Shown here: one piece after another, positions 36,418 to 45,652 of the stretch
Position numbering within the stretch: position 1 is the stretch's first letter
How the letters are laid out: each line of letters opens with the position of its first letter
NCBI RefSeq assembly: GCF_013359945.1
Contig: NZ_JABWCS010000219.1
Span: 186,001-250,000, forward strand
Source of the DNA: Paenibacillus agri
Lineage (GTDB): Bacteria > Bacillota > Bacilli > Paenibacillales > Paenibacillaceae
Direction: 5' to 3'
Length of the DNA: 64,000 nucleotides
Program-made: the position numbers and the translations under genes
The notes under the pieces: generated by a model
Told to the model about the DNA's origin: nothing
The model's database searches: none
Seen by the model: only the letters and a program-made list of their open reading frames with translations

Positions 36418-38388
36418 TTAAACCATCATTTTCTTAAGACTGTGAATATAGCGTGATTTCACGATGAGGAAGAACACACTTTGCAGAACGAGATAGGCGG
36501 CAAAGGTGACGAGGACGGGCTCAACTACATTAACGATCCCCATCTGACCGAGAATTGGACTGATCACGACTAGGCTTTGAATGGCCGAGATGAAGATAGG
36601 GATATAGAACAGGATAGCAATCTGCTTGGTTGCAACTGCAGACATCTCTCCGGTACTTAGCCCAATTTTGGACAGCGCGCGGTACATGCGGATATCTGCG
36701 GCCAGCTCACTGTGCAGTTTGAAATACAGGAAACTGGCGGATGCGACCGAGAAGATTAGTGCTACAAAGATGCTGACGAAGCTGACCATGGCTGTGCTTT
36801 GCTTCAATAATAGATAGTTTTCCCCACGAGCCATTAGGTAGGAAGTCAACCCACCGCTGTTATTGTTCCGATTTTCGGCATTAATCTTACCCAGCTTCTC
36901 CCCGACAATAGCTTCTTGGCTGCTTGCTGTAGGCAGAGATCCGTTATCCCATGCCGGAACCTTGTAGAGATACTCTATATAAGGCGTAATTTCCCTTCCA
37001 ACCTTGGCTGATTTGGCGGCCCGAATCGTTTCCAGTGTGGATTCTGGGATGATCACAATAGGAGTGCTTTTATTAAGGAAATCCGCTTGATCTGAAATAA
37101 TGGTCTTTTTAACGGCAAGCGTCTCTGTTGGATGTTCTTTCATAGTGATTCCGCCCTTGCGGATATAATCAGAGATGATGCTGTCCGTACTGGCGATCAG
37201 AGCAGCCTCATTGGGACCCAGGCTATTAATCGCCGGGAATCCGAGTACCCCTGCAAGCTCCTTATATTGGGCCAAACCCAGCAAATAAAGGGTTTTGGGT
37301 CTATTTCCGTCCCCGCCAGAATTGGCTAGTGTGGCATTCAGCGTATCGATTCTCGTCTCTGTATACGCAACGCCTGCCGCTTTTAGCTCGCGATGGATTT
37401 CACTCCGGTCAGGTTCGGCGGAAGGCGCCTTGTAGAAGGTCTTGGTCACGGCAAAAGGATTGCCAAAATACATATCTCTGCCAGCCTGGTTGATCGACAG
37501 AACGACGCCCGCGCCCATGCTGGCGAGTGCGGTAACCACTGTAATCAGGAAGAGCATCCGCGAATTATCGCGCAGCTTATAGCTCATCTCGGAGACCCAG
37601 AGCAGACGTGTACCGCGCCAAGTTGACTTCCTGCTGCGCTGGAGCAGGCGCATGAACAGTACGGACAGCTGTGAGTAGAAGAAATACGTTCCAGCGATTC
37701 CCGTTACGGCGGCAAGAATAATGGTCACAGGGTTCAGTTCTATGCGCAGCGCGAAAAATCCGGTCGTAAGCAGTGCGGCGCCAAACAGAGATAACAGAAT
37801 GGAGGCTTTAGGCGGTTTTTTAGGTTTTGCGTTGCCTTGCAGCAGCTCCAGCACTCTGTTTTTACGAATGAACAGCAGGGTGAAGATCGAGATCACCAGG
37901 AACAAAGCGACAAAGGAAGCCGCTGTGATCAGCATTGGCTTGAGAGGCAGATAGAACGGAAGCTCATCAATGCCGATGATTTTGGTACTGAGCAGCAGAA
38001 AGAACTTGGAGAGCAGCATGCCGCCTCCAATTCCCGTGACAATTGCGAGCAGACCAATCAGCATATTTTCCAGAAAGACCAGCTTATTGATCTGCCCCGG
38101 ACGTGCACCCAGAATAGTCAGCAGCCCGAATTCCAGATTCCGCGATTTAAGGAACGTTCCAATGGAGTACATAACGAAGAAAAAGGCGAACACATATACA
38201 ATAGACGCTGCTACCTTCATGCTGATTGCGGCACTAGGTCCCATGGAATTATTGGCTACATCCGGATGATAAATGAAGACGGTATATGCAAAAAAGACCA
38301 TGACCATAAAGGCGCTACTCAGAAAATAGGCGATGTACGCCCTGGCATTGCGCCGGACATTATTAAACGCGAATTGAGGAAAGTTCAT
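36418..38388 (-). CDS. BceB-type ABC transporter permease (antimicrobial-peptide sensing/detoxification)
   Basis: 656 residues from the ATG at 38388 (MNFPQFAFNNVRRNARAYIA), preceded by GGGAGGGAAT; the frame extends 48 codons into the upstream ATPase gene. Ten membrane helices: the first four, then six after a large extracellular domain of about 200 residues between helices 7 and 8, the Bce hallmark. The FtsX-type core is seen in MYSIGTFLKSRNLEFGLLTI. Such permeases both remove cell-wall antibiotics such as bacitracin from lipid targets and signal to the BceS kinase, encoded just upstream here. Confidence 0.9.
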   Translation of the reverse strand: MNFPQFAFNNVRRNARAYIAYFLSSAFMVMVFFAYTVFIYHPDVANNSMGPSAAISMKVAASIVYVFAFFFVMYSIGTFLKSRNLEFGLLTILGARPGQINKLVFLENMLIGLLAIVTGIGGGMLLSKFFLLLSTKIIGIDELPFYLPLKPMLITAASFVALFLVISIFTLLFIRKNRVLELLQGNAKPKKPPKASILLSLFGAALLTTGFFALRIELNPVTIILAAVTGIAGTYFFYSQLSVLFMRLLQRSRKSTWRGTRLLWVSEMSYKLRDNSRMLFLITVVTALASMGAGVVLSINQAGRDMYFGNPFAVTKTFYKAPSAEPDRSEIHRELKAAGVAYTETRIDTLNATLANSGGDGNRPKTLYLLGLAQYKELAGVLGFPAINSLGPNEAALIASTDSIISDYIRKGGITMKEHPTETLAVKKTIISDQADFLNKSTPIVIIPESTLETIRAAKSAKVGREITPYIEYLYKVPAWDNGSLPTASSQEAIVGEKLGKINAENRNNNSGGLTSYLMARGENYLLLKQSTAMVSFVSIFVALIFSVASASFLYFKLHSELAADIRMYRALSKIGLSTGEMSAVATKQIAILFYIPIFISAIQSLVVISPILGQMGIVNVVEPVLVTFAAYLVLQSVFFLIVKSRYIHSLKKMMV

Positions 38389-39133
38389 GACTATTCCCTC
38401 CCCAGAATGAAAGTGTATCGATGATCTTCTGGAAGAACGCCTGCCGGTTATCCCCGCGATGAATCTCGGCTGCGAGCTTTCCGTCCTTGATAAAGACGAT
38501 CCGGTTGCAATAGCTTGCTGCCAGCGGATCATGGGTCACGAGCATCAAGGTGGCGCCGTCTTTGCGGTTGATCTCTTCCAGCGACTCCATCACGATTCGG
38601 GAGGAATTTGAATCCAGTGCCCCGGTTGGCTCGTCGGCCAGAATAATTGCGGGCGAGGTGATAATGGCGCGGGCGATGGCCGTCCGCTGCCGTTGTCCAC
38701 CGGAAATTTCATAGGTGCGCTTGTTCAGGATACCCGTAATATTAAGTTGTCCAGCCACCTTTTGCAGTAATGCTTCCATTTCACTGAGCTTACGGTTATC
38801 CAGGGTTAACGGTAACACAATATTTTCCGCTACGGTCAACGTTTCCAGCAGATTAAAGTCCTGAAAGACGAAGCCGAGCTGTCTGCGGCGAAAATGGGCG
38901 AGCTCCTTCTTGTTCATCCGGTAGGGATTGCTGCCATTGATGTTCACTTCGCCCGAAGTGGGCTGGTCAATGGTGGAGACCATGTTTAGCAGGGTGGTTT
39001 TGCCACTGCCGGACGGGCCCATAATGCCAACAAACTCACCGCTTTCGATGCTGAGATGAATATCGGTTAGCGCTTGGGTGAGCACTTTACCGGGATATAC
39101 TTTATTAAGTGCTTTAACTTCCAATACGTTCAT
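38363..39133 (-). CDS. BceA-type ABC transporter ATPase
   Basis: 256 residues. Walker A GPSGSGKTT, Q-loop VFQDFNLLETLTVAENI, signature ISGGQRQRTAIARA, Walker B AIILADEPTGALD, and switch His in MLVTHD. It is a MacB/LolD-type ATPase whose last 26 bases overlap the permease start, so the two are co-translated. It energises BceB. Upstream is a dyad that probably binds the response regulator. Confidence 0.92.
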   Translation of the reverse strand: MNVLEVKALNKVYPGKVLTQALTDIHLSIESGEFVGIMGPSGSGKTTLLNMVSTIDQPTSGEVNINGSNPYRMNKKELAHFRRRQLGFVFQDFNLLETLTVAENIVLPLTLDNRKLSEMEALLQKVAGQLNITGILNKRTYEISGGQRQRTAIARAIITSPAIILADEPTGALDSNSSRIVMESLEEINRKDGATLMLVTHDPLAASYCNRIVFIKDGKLAAEIHRGDNRQAFFQKIIDTLSFWGGNSHELSSIRV

Positions 39134-39256
39134 GACGTTTCATTCCTTTCCTGTCTCAAGCGTTAATGTCGCTCTTGCCGCTTAAAGGGACAAGAGGCAT
39201 GACTTCCTGCTATCAATGTACAGGAATGGGGCAGGTGTGTGCTATGGAATTACCTT

Positions 39257-39289
39257 AACATAATCTTACATATCCTTTAAGGTTATGTT
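39257..39289 (-). promoter_or_regulatory. Dyad upstream of bceAB, candidate response-regulator site
   Basis: AACATAATCTTA (39257-39268) and TAAGGTTATGTT (39278-39289) are inverted repeats with one mismatch. On the minus strand it also reads as two 10-base direct repeats, TATGTAAGAT and TATGTTAAGG, the usual OmpR-type arrangement. It lies 125-155 bases before bceA. Confidence 0.55.
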
Positions 39290-39410
39290 CGTATTACTGG
39301 CAAGGCCGTTCCTTGAGGCGGGTTTTGATGTGCGGCTGTATTATTCCCCGGATCATATTCCTCATTCTGGATTAAGGTTTTGCATAGGGGATTAATCTCT
39401 GAATCCAGCG

Positions 39411-39462
39411 TTAAAAAAGAGGTCATCCGTAAAAAGCCGCAAGTGGCTTTTTACGGATGACC
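39411..39462 (-). terminator. Terminator of the bceRS operon
   Basis: Perfect 18-base stem (39421-39438 with 39445-39462) and 6-base loop, followed on the minus strand by TCTTTTTTAA. It separates the two-component genes from bceAB, which therefore need their own promoter. The rest of 39134-39471 holds only the dyad at 39257. Confidence 0.92.
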
Positions 39463-39471
39463 CTTGGGGTA

Positions 39472-40467
39472 CTATCTTTGGGCAGTGCCGCTGAAAATAA
39501 TCTGTACGGTCGTTCCCTCTTGAACCCGGGACTCCAGCTTTACCTGGTGTCCCAGCCGGGCGCAAATCTCGCGGACGAGATAGAGACCCATGCCGGTAGA
39601 TTCATGGTATTGGCGTCCCCGTTCGCCGGTGAAGTAAGGATTGAATACCCGTTTCAGATCTTCCGGGGATATACCGATACCTTGGTCCGAGATCTTAAGG
39701 ACTGTATCCAGGCCCTGACGCTCTGCTGTGATGATCACCGTTTTACCAGAGCCGGAGGTGTAATTAACAGCATTGGTCAGCAGCTGACTCAGCATGAACA
39801 TCAGCCATTTGGCATCGCTGTACACCGAGAGGTCCGGGTCTACCCGAATCTCGGCATGAATGCCCCGCCGGATGAAGAGCCGGCGGTTCTCGGAGACCGC
39901 CGTGCTCACCGTCTGACGCAGGAGTAGCGCTTCCACCTGAAAGTCTTCTTCGAAACGTTCCAGCCTGGAAGTGTAGATTACCATCTCCAGCCCTTTACGG
40001 AGCCGTTCCACCTCTTCCTGGATGCTGGCAGCAGCATCGTCCTCCAAATCCTGGAGTGTGAGTTGGATCACGGATAGCGGCGTCTTCATCTGATGAACCC
40101 AGCGGTTCATGAAGACGATATGCTGATCCATCCGCGTGACATGCATGTTAAGCTGCTCCTGATAATGGCGATCCATCCGCTGCATCAACTCATTGACTGC
40201 TTCTGGCAGTGGAGAGTCACCGAGCGGCGCAAGGTGATCCTTGGAAGGAGGCTCCTGCTGCAGACTCAGTACAGCATATAGCCGGCGGTGCTGTACATAA
40301 CGGTAGCACAGGTAAAGCAACAGAATGACACTACTAATCAGCATACCGTACAGCACAATGGAGAGCGGCCTGTTCTCCCCGGATATCCAGTACAGCACGG
40401 GTACTAGCAGCATTTGCAGCAGGTAGAACAGCAGCAAGGGGAGTTGATTCTTCCAGAACAGCTTCAT
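39472..40467 (-). CDS. BceS-type sensor histidine kinase
   Basis: 331 residues. Two closely spaced N-terminal helices (about 9-30 and 36-56) with almost no outside loop, the mark of intramembrane-sensing kinases that listen to a Bce permease. The DHp box is MNRWVHQMKTPLSVIQL with the phosphorylated His. The ATPase domain has QLLTNAVNYTSGSG (N box), ISDQGIGISPEDLKRVFNPY (G1/F) and STGMGLYLVREI (G2). The start overlaps the response-regulator stop by 4 bases. Confidence 0.93.
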   Translation of the reverse strand: MKLFWKNQLPLLLFYLLQMLLVPVLYWISGENRPLSIVLYGMLISSVILLLYLCYRYVQHRRLYAVLSLQQEPPSKDHLAPLGDSPLPEAVNELMQRMDRHYQEQLNMHVTRMDQHIVFMNRWVHQMKTPLSVIQLTLQDLEDDAAASIQEEVERLRKGLEMVIYTSRLERFEEDFQVEALLLRQTVSTAVSENRRLFIRRGIHAEIRVDPDLSVYSDAKWLMFMLSQLLTNAVNYTSGSGKTVIITAERQGLDTVLKISDQGIGISPEDLKRVFNPYFTGERGRQYHESTGMGLYLVREICARLGHQVKLESRVQEGTTVQIIFSGTAQR

Positions 40468-41162
40468 AGGCTGCTGTCACCAAGGCTGAGACGGTAGCCC
40501 GCGCCCCGCACAGTTTCCACGATGTCCTCTAGCCCCAGCTCCTTGAGCTTTTTCCGGGCCCGGGTAATATATACGTTCAAAGTGTTGTCATCAATGAAAT
40601 GCTGGTCTTCCCACATGAGGTCCAGCAGTCGCTCCCGGCTGACGACACGGCCTTCCTTGAGCATAAGTGCTTCTAGCAAAACAGCTTCTTTCTGAGTCAG
40701 TTCGGCAGTTTCCCCGGCATACTGCACAACGTACCGCTCCGGATAAAGGATCAGCCCACCCGACCGCAGTGTACGTTCTTCCTGGGTCTGCGCATAGGAA
40801 CCGTAGGCCCTGCGCAGGTGGCTGCGGATTTTGGCTAGTACGACCTCGTAGTGAAAGGGTTTCGTAATATAATCGTCGGCGCCGTTCTCCAGTGCCATAA
40901 CCTGATCCATTCCGCTGTCCCGGGCGGAGATGAAGAGAATGGGACATAGAGAGAACTTGCGGATTTGGCGGCACCAGTAGAACCCGTCATACCTAGGCAG
41001 ATTGACGTCCAGGAGTACGAGATCGGCAGCGCTTTGCTTAAAGTCCTCCAGGACACTGTTAAAATCGTCTACGATAACGGTCCGGAATTCATATTTGGTA
41101 AGATAGGCACTCAGCAGGGTGGCTAGCTTGGCGTCATCCTCAACAATGAAAATCGTCTCCAT
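40464..41162 (-). CDS. BceR-type OmpR-family response regulator
   Basis: 232 residues. Receiver domain with acidic pocket VEDDAKL, phosphoacceptor Asp in LVLLDVNLPRYDG, Thr/Ser in LFISARDS and Lys in DDYITKPFHYEV. The C-terminal winged helix has LTQKEAVLLEALMLKEGRVV and NVYITRARKKLKELG. It is partner of the coupled kinase gene and should activate bceAB when peptide antibiotics are present. It is the first gene of the minus-strand bceRS operon. Confidence 0.93.
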   Translation of the reverse strand: METIFIVEDDAKLATLLSAYLTKYEFRTVIVDDFNSVLEDFKQSAADLVLLDVNLPRYDGFYWCRQIRKFSLCPILFISARDSGMDQVMALENGADDYITKPFHYEVVLAKIRSHLRRAYGSYAQTQEERTLRSGGLILYPERYVVQYAGETAELTQKEAVLLEALMLKEGRVVSRERLLDLMWEDQHFIDDNTLNVYITRARKKLKELGLEDIVETVRGAGYRLSLGDSSL

Positions 41163-41204
41163 GTTCAGGTCTCCTTTGGTTCAGAGTAAAGGCAACAGCA
41201 GAAA

Positions 41205-42365
41205 TTATTGATATTTGACGATCAGGGCATTGCTGATCTGGCGCCCAGGCGAGGTTAAATATTTTCCATTGTAGAATAGCCCGCTGGAGGCTCCGCCATC
41301 CAGATTCATCGCCTGATAAGCGCCAGCCTGCTTCATAATCTCTGCCATTTGCGGAATGGTAGCACCGCCTGTGGTCACAATAATCAGCTTATGGTCGCGT
41401 GTCAGACCCAGTGCGCTGCGCGCGCCGCCGCCGGTCAGAATCTTGGGATCGCGGAAGCCCTCGGCCGCCACATTCAGGGATACCTTGCCGTCAAGCAGCA
41501 GACGCGGGCCAGCTTGAACAGCACCCTCAACTTGTCCGGCGTTGAAGCGAGCCTTGAAATCAAGACCAGCTACCAGTCCGGCCAAGTAATTCTTATCGTA
41601 AGCGAAGACGGCTCTGCGATCGGCCGGGCTGTCTTTGAGCAGCTTACCGTTGCTCACGATATATCCGTAAGGAGCTTTATATGATCCTTTGGTATAGGCA
41701 TCAAAGAAAGTTCCGTTGACAGCAGCAATGGCACCACTGCGCTTGGCAATGCTGTTCAGATCCTCTACTTTTCCAACTGTATTTCCAGCCAGGACCATAT
41801 CCAGTCTGACCTTGGGATGCAGCAGAGAGACGGTGACCGTCTGGATTTGGAAGCTGCGGCTTCCGACCTTAACGCTCTTGGCAGCCGCTACTACCCCTTG
41901 ACTCTCCGCGGGGATCAGTGCGCCACTAAGTACAGGCAGGGTGGAGGAAACGTCCCCGCTAGCGATCGTAATGGAAGAGGATGGCGCGTCCCACTTTAGC
42001 CCCAATCCCAGTGATTTGCTGACTACAGACAGGGGGACATATAAAGTGCCGTTATCTGTAAAAGCGCGTTCCGTAGTGGTTGTTGCTTTACCATTCAAAG
42101 AGGCTCCGACTTGTCCAGGTGCAAGCGTGAGGACATTGTCGTCCTTGGTAATTTCAATTTTGTCTCCGGCAGCGCTCCATCCAGCCTTAATTCCATCAAA
42201 GCCATTCAGGAAGCGGAGGGGAATGTAAGAATGGTTACCCTTGTCAACGTATACCAGAGTCTTGGGTGCGGGGGCCGCACCGGCGGACGAAGGCGCCGAG
42301 GTGAGCGTTGGAAGTAGAAGGGCGGCGGTCAAAATCAGTGAACTGCATGTTTTTCTCATGTTCAT
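41205..42365 (-). CDS. Secreted phosphodiester glycosidase-domain protein with copper-amine-oxidase-N-type domain
   Basis: 386 residues from the ATG at 42365 (AAAGGAG upstream at 12 bases; an ATG two codons later is the alternative). Signal peptide to about residue 31. A copper-amine-oxidase-N-type domain lies at about 35-130 (HSYIPLRFLNGFDGIKAGW, GTLYVPLSVVSKSLGLGLKW). The NAGPA/exopolysaccharide domain follows, with IAAVNGTFFDAYTKG, GYIVSNGKLL, GGGARSALGLTRD and MNLDGGASSGLFYNGKYL. The family cleaves sugar-phosphodiester bonds, so a role in wall teichoic acid or glycan turnover outside the cell is plausible. Confidence 0.85.
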   Translation of the reverse strand: MNMRKTCSSLILTAALLLPTLTSAPSSAGAAPAPKTLVYVDKGNHSYIPLRFLNGFDGIKAGWSAAGDKIEITKDDNVLTLAPGQVGASLNGKATTTTERAFTDNGTLYVPLSVVSKSLGLGLKWDAPSSSITIASGDVSSTLPVLSGALIPAESQGVVAAAKSVKVGSRSFQIQTVTVSLLHPKVRLDMVLAGNTVGKVEDLNSIAKRSGAIAAVNGTFFDAYTKGSYKAPYGYIVSNGKLLKDSPADRRAVFAYDKNYLAGLVAGLDFKARFNAGQVEGAVQAGPRLLLDGKVSLNVAAEGFRDPKILTGGGARSALGLTRDHKLIIVTTGGATIPQMAEIMKQAGAYQAMNLDGGASSGLFYNGKYLTSPGRQISNALIVKYQ

Positions 42366-42627
42366 AATCCGTATGTATCTCCTTTGGTCTGTGCAGCATC
42401 TAATGCTGTCAATTAGGATAATATGGCCCAATTTGCATAATCTTGGGCGTACTTATCATATAACTGGTCCCCGCAACCGTCAATTCATACCGTTTGGAGC
42501 GCAGGCAGAACCCCCTGTATTTTGGTTTAGAGAACCGCTTAGGGGAACCGCCATGTGCAACCGCAGCCGTCATAGTTTATACTTTAAGTAATCATGGAAT
42601 ATATAATGCATAAAGGCAGGTAATGCA

Positions 42628-43209
42628 ATGACGACCACAATTGGCTTGATACGGCACGGGAGCACGTTCTGGAACAAGGAAGGCCGGGTCCAGGGCATTA
42701 CAGATAACCCGCTCGATGAGGAGGGGCTGGAGCAGGCAGAAGCGATTGCTGAACGACTCAGCGGAGAGACATGGGATTATCTCTACTCTAGTGATTTGCT
42801 CCGGGCAAGACAGACGGCGGAGGCTATCAGCCGGAGACTAGGTATGGAAATTGCCGGTCTCGTACCAGGTATGCGCGAGATGGACGGGGGACTTATTGAA
42901 GGCACCAATGAACAGGAGCGTGTGGACCGCTGGGGAAAAGACTGGAAAGCGCTTGATCTTGGTCTGGAGAATCCTGATTTTGCCCAGCAGAGAGGCCGGC
43001 AGGCAATCGAAGAACTGGCGGAGAGACACCCGGGCAAAAATGTGCTGATAGTCAGCCATGGCGCTTTGTTGCGCCACACGTTGCGTGGGCTTATTCCCGG
43101 TCTGGATGTTAATGATCTGCTCAAGAACACCTCTATTACTCGGGTAGTTAAAACAGATGGCATCTGGAGTTGCGAGCTTTACAACTGTATCGAGCATCTG
43201 AGTGGCTAG
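42628..43209 (+). CDS. Histidine phosphatase family protein
   Basis: 193 residues. The catalytic RHG motif is LIRHGSTFWNKEGRVQG; the second catalytic His is in VLIVSHGALLRHTLRG, with Arg/Glu in SSDLLRARQTAEAI and REMDGGLIEG. This is the phosphoglycerate-mutase-like phosphatase fold; substrates range from sugar phosphates to cofactors such as alpha-ribazole phosphate, and none is indicated here. It is a single-gene unit ending at a strong terminator. Confidence 0.9.
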   Translation: MTTTIGLIRHGSTFWNKEGRVQGITDNPLDEEGLEQAEAIAERLSGETWDYLYSSDLLRARQTAEAISRRLGMEIAGLVPGMREMDGGLIEGTNEQERVDRWGKDWKALDLGLENPDFAQQRGRQAIEELAERHPGKNVLIVSHGALLRHTLRGLIPGLDVNDLLKNTSITRVVKTDGIWSCELYNCIEHLSG

Positions 43210-43253
43210 AGGTAGTTGTTCACACAATAAGTGAATTCCCTTGTGAAATTATT

Positions 43254-43294
43254 AAAATGGCAGTCCGCGATTGATAGCGGACTGCCATTTTTTA
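43254..43294 (+). terminator. Terminator of the histidine phosphatase gene
   Basis: AAAATGGCAGTCCGC pairs perfectly with GCGGACTGCCATTTT around an 8-base loop, then more Ts. Confidence 0.92.
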
Positions 43295-43504
43295 CAGCAA
43301 TGCATCAACGTTCAGATGAGCAGCCGGATCTATTTCGAAATACCATTGTGCAGTAAGGCCAGCCGTGATTTTCTCCGGGGTTCCAGTTTCACTCTTTCAG
43401 CTCCCTTTGACAGACTTGTTCAGAAAATGTTGAGATGGCTTATGTTATACTTAAATATTATTATCCGCATTTTTAATATTCAATAAAGGTTGTGTGGATG
43501 CAGC

Positions 43505-44332
43505 ATGGAAGAAACCCGAGTATTTATATTAACTGTGTGCTCCGTCCTCATTGCTGTGTCAGCCGCCTATGCATCACTGCGGCTGCTTCAGGGTTATGCA
43601 GGCAAGTCCCAGCGAGTCCGGGCCATGTACACCGGCATAGTCATTATTATAAACGGCTGCGGCATATGGGGGATGCATATCCTCGGACGCGTGCGCAGTC
43701 CACATACTGACGAAACCGGACAGAATCTAATGATCTCTTCGGCGGTTTACGCCATAACCATTGCTTTTCTAATGTTCCTGTGCTCCAGAATCATGCTGAT
43801 TATGGCAGAAAGAGACCAGCTCAAGGAGCTGGCCTATAAGGATGCGTTAACAGGGCTGCTGAATAAGAATGGTATGGACCATTTTTGGGACCACTGCAAG
43901 GAAAATGAACAGATTGCGGTATTGTTTATCGACCTGAACCGTTTCAAATCGATCAATGACAGGCTCGGCCATCATGTAGGTGACTTATTACTGGAAGCCG
44001 TCGGCGGCAAGCTGGCCCAGTTCTCTAGTAAGGGGCGGCGTCATATTTATCGGATCGGTGGAGACGAGTTCGTCATTATTGCCAAGCGCTACAGCCAGAA
44101 GGAAGCGGAGCAGCTCGCTGTCCGTATTCTGGAGAAGACCGCCAAAAAATATAGCCTGGAACAGCATAATCTGTTCGTATCAGCAAGTATAGGTATCGCC
44201 ATGAGTCACGGTAAGGTAGACCGCTACCAGCTTCTCAGGGAGGCCGACATCGCCATGTATAATGCGAAGCAGCTCGGGACGGGACGTTACTCCGTATATA
44301 AACCGGCCAGCAACACATTGAATGTCAAATAG
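43505..44332 (+). CDS. Membrane diguanylate cyclase (GGDEF) with a reduced MHYT-like sensor
   Basis: 275 residues from the ATG at 43505 (a TTG at 43490 is in frame). Three membrane helices: about 7-27, 42-62 and 77-98. Helix two contains GIWGMHILG, which resembles one unit of the MHYT sensor (usual form IWSMHFIG), but only one unit is seen where MHYT proteins have three. The C-terminal GGDEF domain is intact: DALTGLLNKNG, FIDLNRFKSINDRLGHHVGD and the catalytic RIGGDEFVI (185-189). No RxxD inhibitory site precedes it. It should make cyclic di-GMP. Confidence 0.88.
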   Translation: MEETRVFILTVCSVLIAVSAAYASLRLLQGYAGKSQRVRAMYTGIVIIINGCGIWGMHILGRVRSPHTDETGQNLMISSAVYAITIAFLMFLCSRIMLIMAERDQLKELAYKDALTGLLNKNGMDHFWDHCKENEQIAVLFIDLNRFKSINDRLGHHVGDLLLEAVGGKLAQFSSKGRRHIYRIGGDEFVIIAKRYSQKEAEQLAVRILEKTAKKYSLEQHNLFVSASIGIAMSHGKVDRYQLLREADIAMYNAKQLGTGRYSVYKPASNTLNVK

Positions 44333-44379
44333 AATGACATCTTAATAGTTCACAGTGTAACACCACGGGTTTCCGTTGA

Positions 44380-45648
44380 TCAGGCACCGGGGGCGCGGTA
44401 GGGACTGGCCGTACTCTTACGTCCCTTGATTAATAGCAGGCAGAGCAGAGCCACCGCCATACTAAAGGCTGCGCAATAGAACAGAACAGAATATCCAAGC
44501 AGATCAATTAATAGACCGAGAATTGGCGGAGAACCGACGGCGGCCAGGGAGGATACCAGATAATACATTCCTGTCCGTGTGCCGATGCTCTCCTCAGTTC
44601 CTGTAGCAACGAGATAAGGATAAGAGTTAATGTTGATGCAGGCCCAGAAGATGCCCCCCAGCACTAGCAGTCCCCGCAGTATAAGCAGATTCTCTGCCAC
44701 ACCTACAAGCGCAAACACAGTCATCAGACCGCATACACCGGTAATGATGACTTTTTTCTTGCCGAACCGCCCCCCCAGCCAGCCGCTGGGAATGGCGAAG
44801 AGCACAAAGGCCAGTGAGAAGAAGGTGAGTGAGAAGGATGCTGCCTTTTCGCTAAGGCCAAGGTGATGTTTGCCATACAGCGTAAACAGCGTTTCCACCC
44901 CTTGGTAAGCAACGAACCAGAAGAAAATCGCAGCCAGCAGAAATAGGGTGGTCCGGTCCAATTGGCTTTTAAATGAGATGCGTCTAGCTTTGGCAGTGAG
45001 TGGTACAGAACTCGGTATTGAATTCTCTTCGCCGATAAGAGGGGGTTCGGCTGATGCTTCACCAGGAGGCATAGCTGTATGTTTCACCCGGTCCCGTTTC
45101 TCATTAATAAATCTTGATACAACTAGCAGACAGAGTAGTGTAATCAGTCCGGCCACAATAAAGGGCAATGCCGGGCTGGAATCATACAGGATAGATCCCA
45201 CACCAAAGGCCAGGATGGAGCCGATTCCACCCATGAAGTTGATTAATCCGTTCGCTTTCGTCCGCTGGCTATCTGGTGTAATATCGGGCATCAGCGCCAC
45301 AGTAGGCGAACGGTACAGGCTCATCGCCAGATTCATGAGCATCATGAAGAGTAGCAAGGTGAATAGTCCGGTGTGGAACGGAATCAGCATCGTCAGTACA
45401 GCGGCCAGGGGCATACCGATTAACAGATAGGGCATTCTGCGCCCATAGCGGGTTACTGTACGGTCGCTGCGGTTGCCGATCCACGGCTGCAGGAACAGCG
45501 CAAAGTAATTATCAATGGTCATCATAAAGCTGATCAGAGCTACACTGTGCACATACTTTTCCAGGAAAAAAGGAACAAACGCGTTATATAAGCTCCACGT
45601 AATGCTGATGCTGAAAAAGCCGAAGCCGAGCAGCCAGACCTTTTTCAC
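44380..45648 (-). CDS. MFS transporter (SLC45/GPH-like)
   Basis: 422 residues, twelve helices. The N-terminus FFSISITWSLYNAFVPFFLE and the IGNRSDRTVTRYGRRMPYLL loop are typical of sugar-transporter-like MFS proteins of the SLC45 kind. A charged cytoplasmic loop of about 45 residues separates the halves. It begins 4 bases after the GDPD gene, so the two form one operon, suggesting uptake or release of a glycerol- or sugar-containing product of GDPD. The substrate is an inference only. Confidence 0.83.
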   Translation of the reverse strand: MKKVWLLGFGFFSISITWSLYNAFVPFFLEKYVHSVALISFMMTIDNYFALFLQPWIGNRSDRTVTRYGRRMPYLLIGMPLAAVLTMLIPFHTGLFTLLLFMMLMNLAMSLYRSPTVALMPDITPDSQRTKANGLINFMGGIGSILAFGVGSILYDSSPALPFIVAGLITLLCLLVVSRFINEKRDRVKHTAMPPGEASAEPPLIGEENSIPSSVPLTAKARRISFKSQLDRTTLFLLAAIFFWFVAYQGVETLFTLYGKHHLGLSEKAASFSLTFFSLAFVLFAIPSGWLGGRFGKKKVIITGVCGLMTVFALVGVAENLLILRGLLVLGGIFWACININSYPYLVATGTEESIGTRTGMYYLVSSLAAVGSPPILGLLIDLLGYSVLFYCAAFSMAVALLCLLLIKGRKSTASPYRAPGA

Positions 45649-45652
45649 CGTG

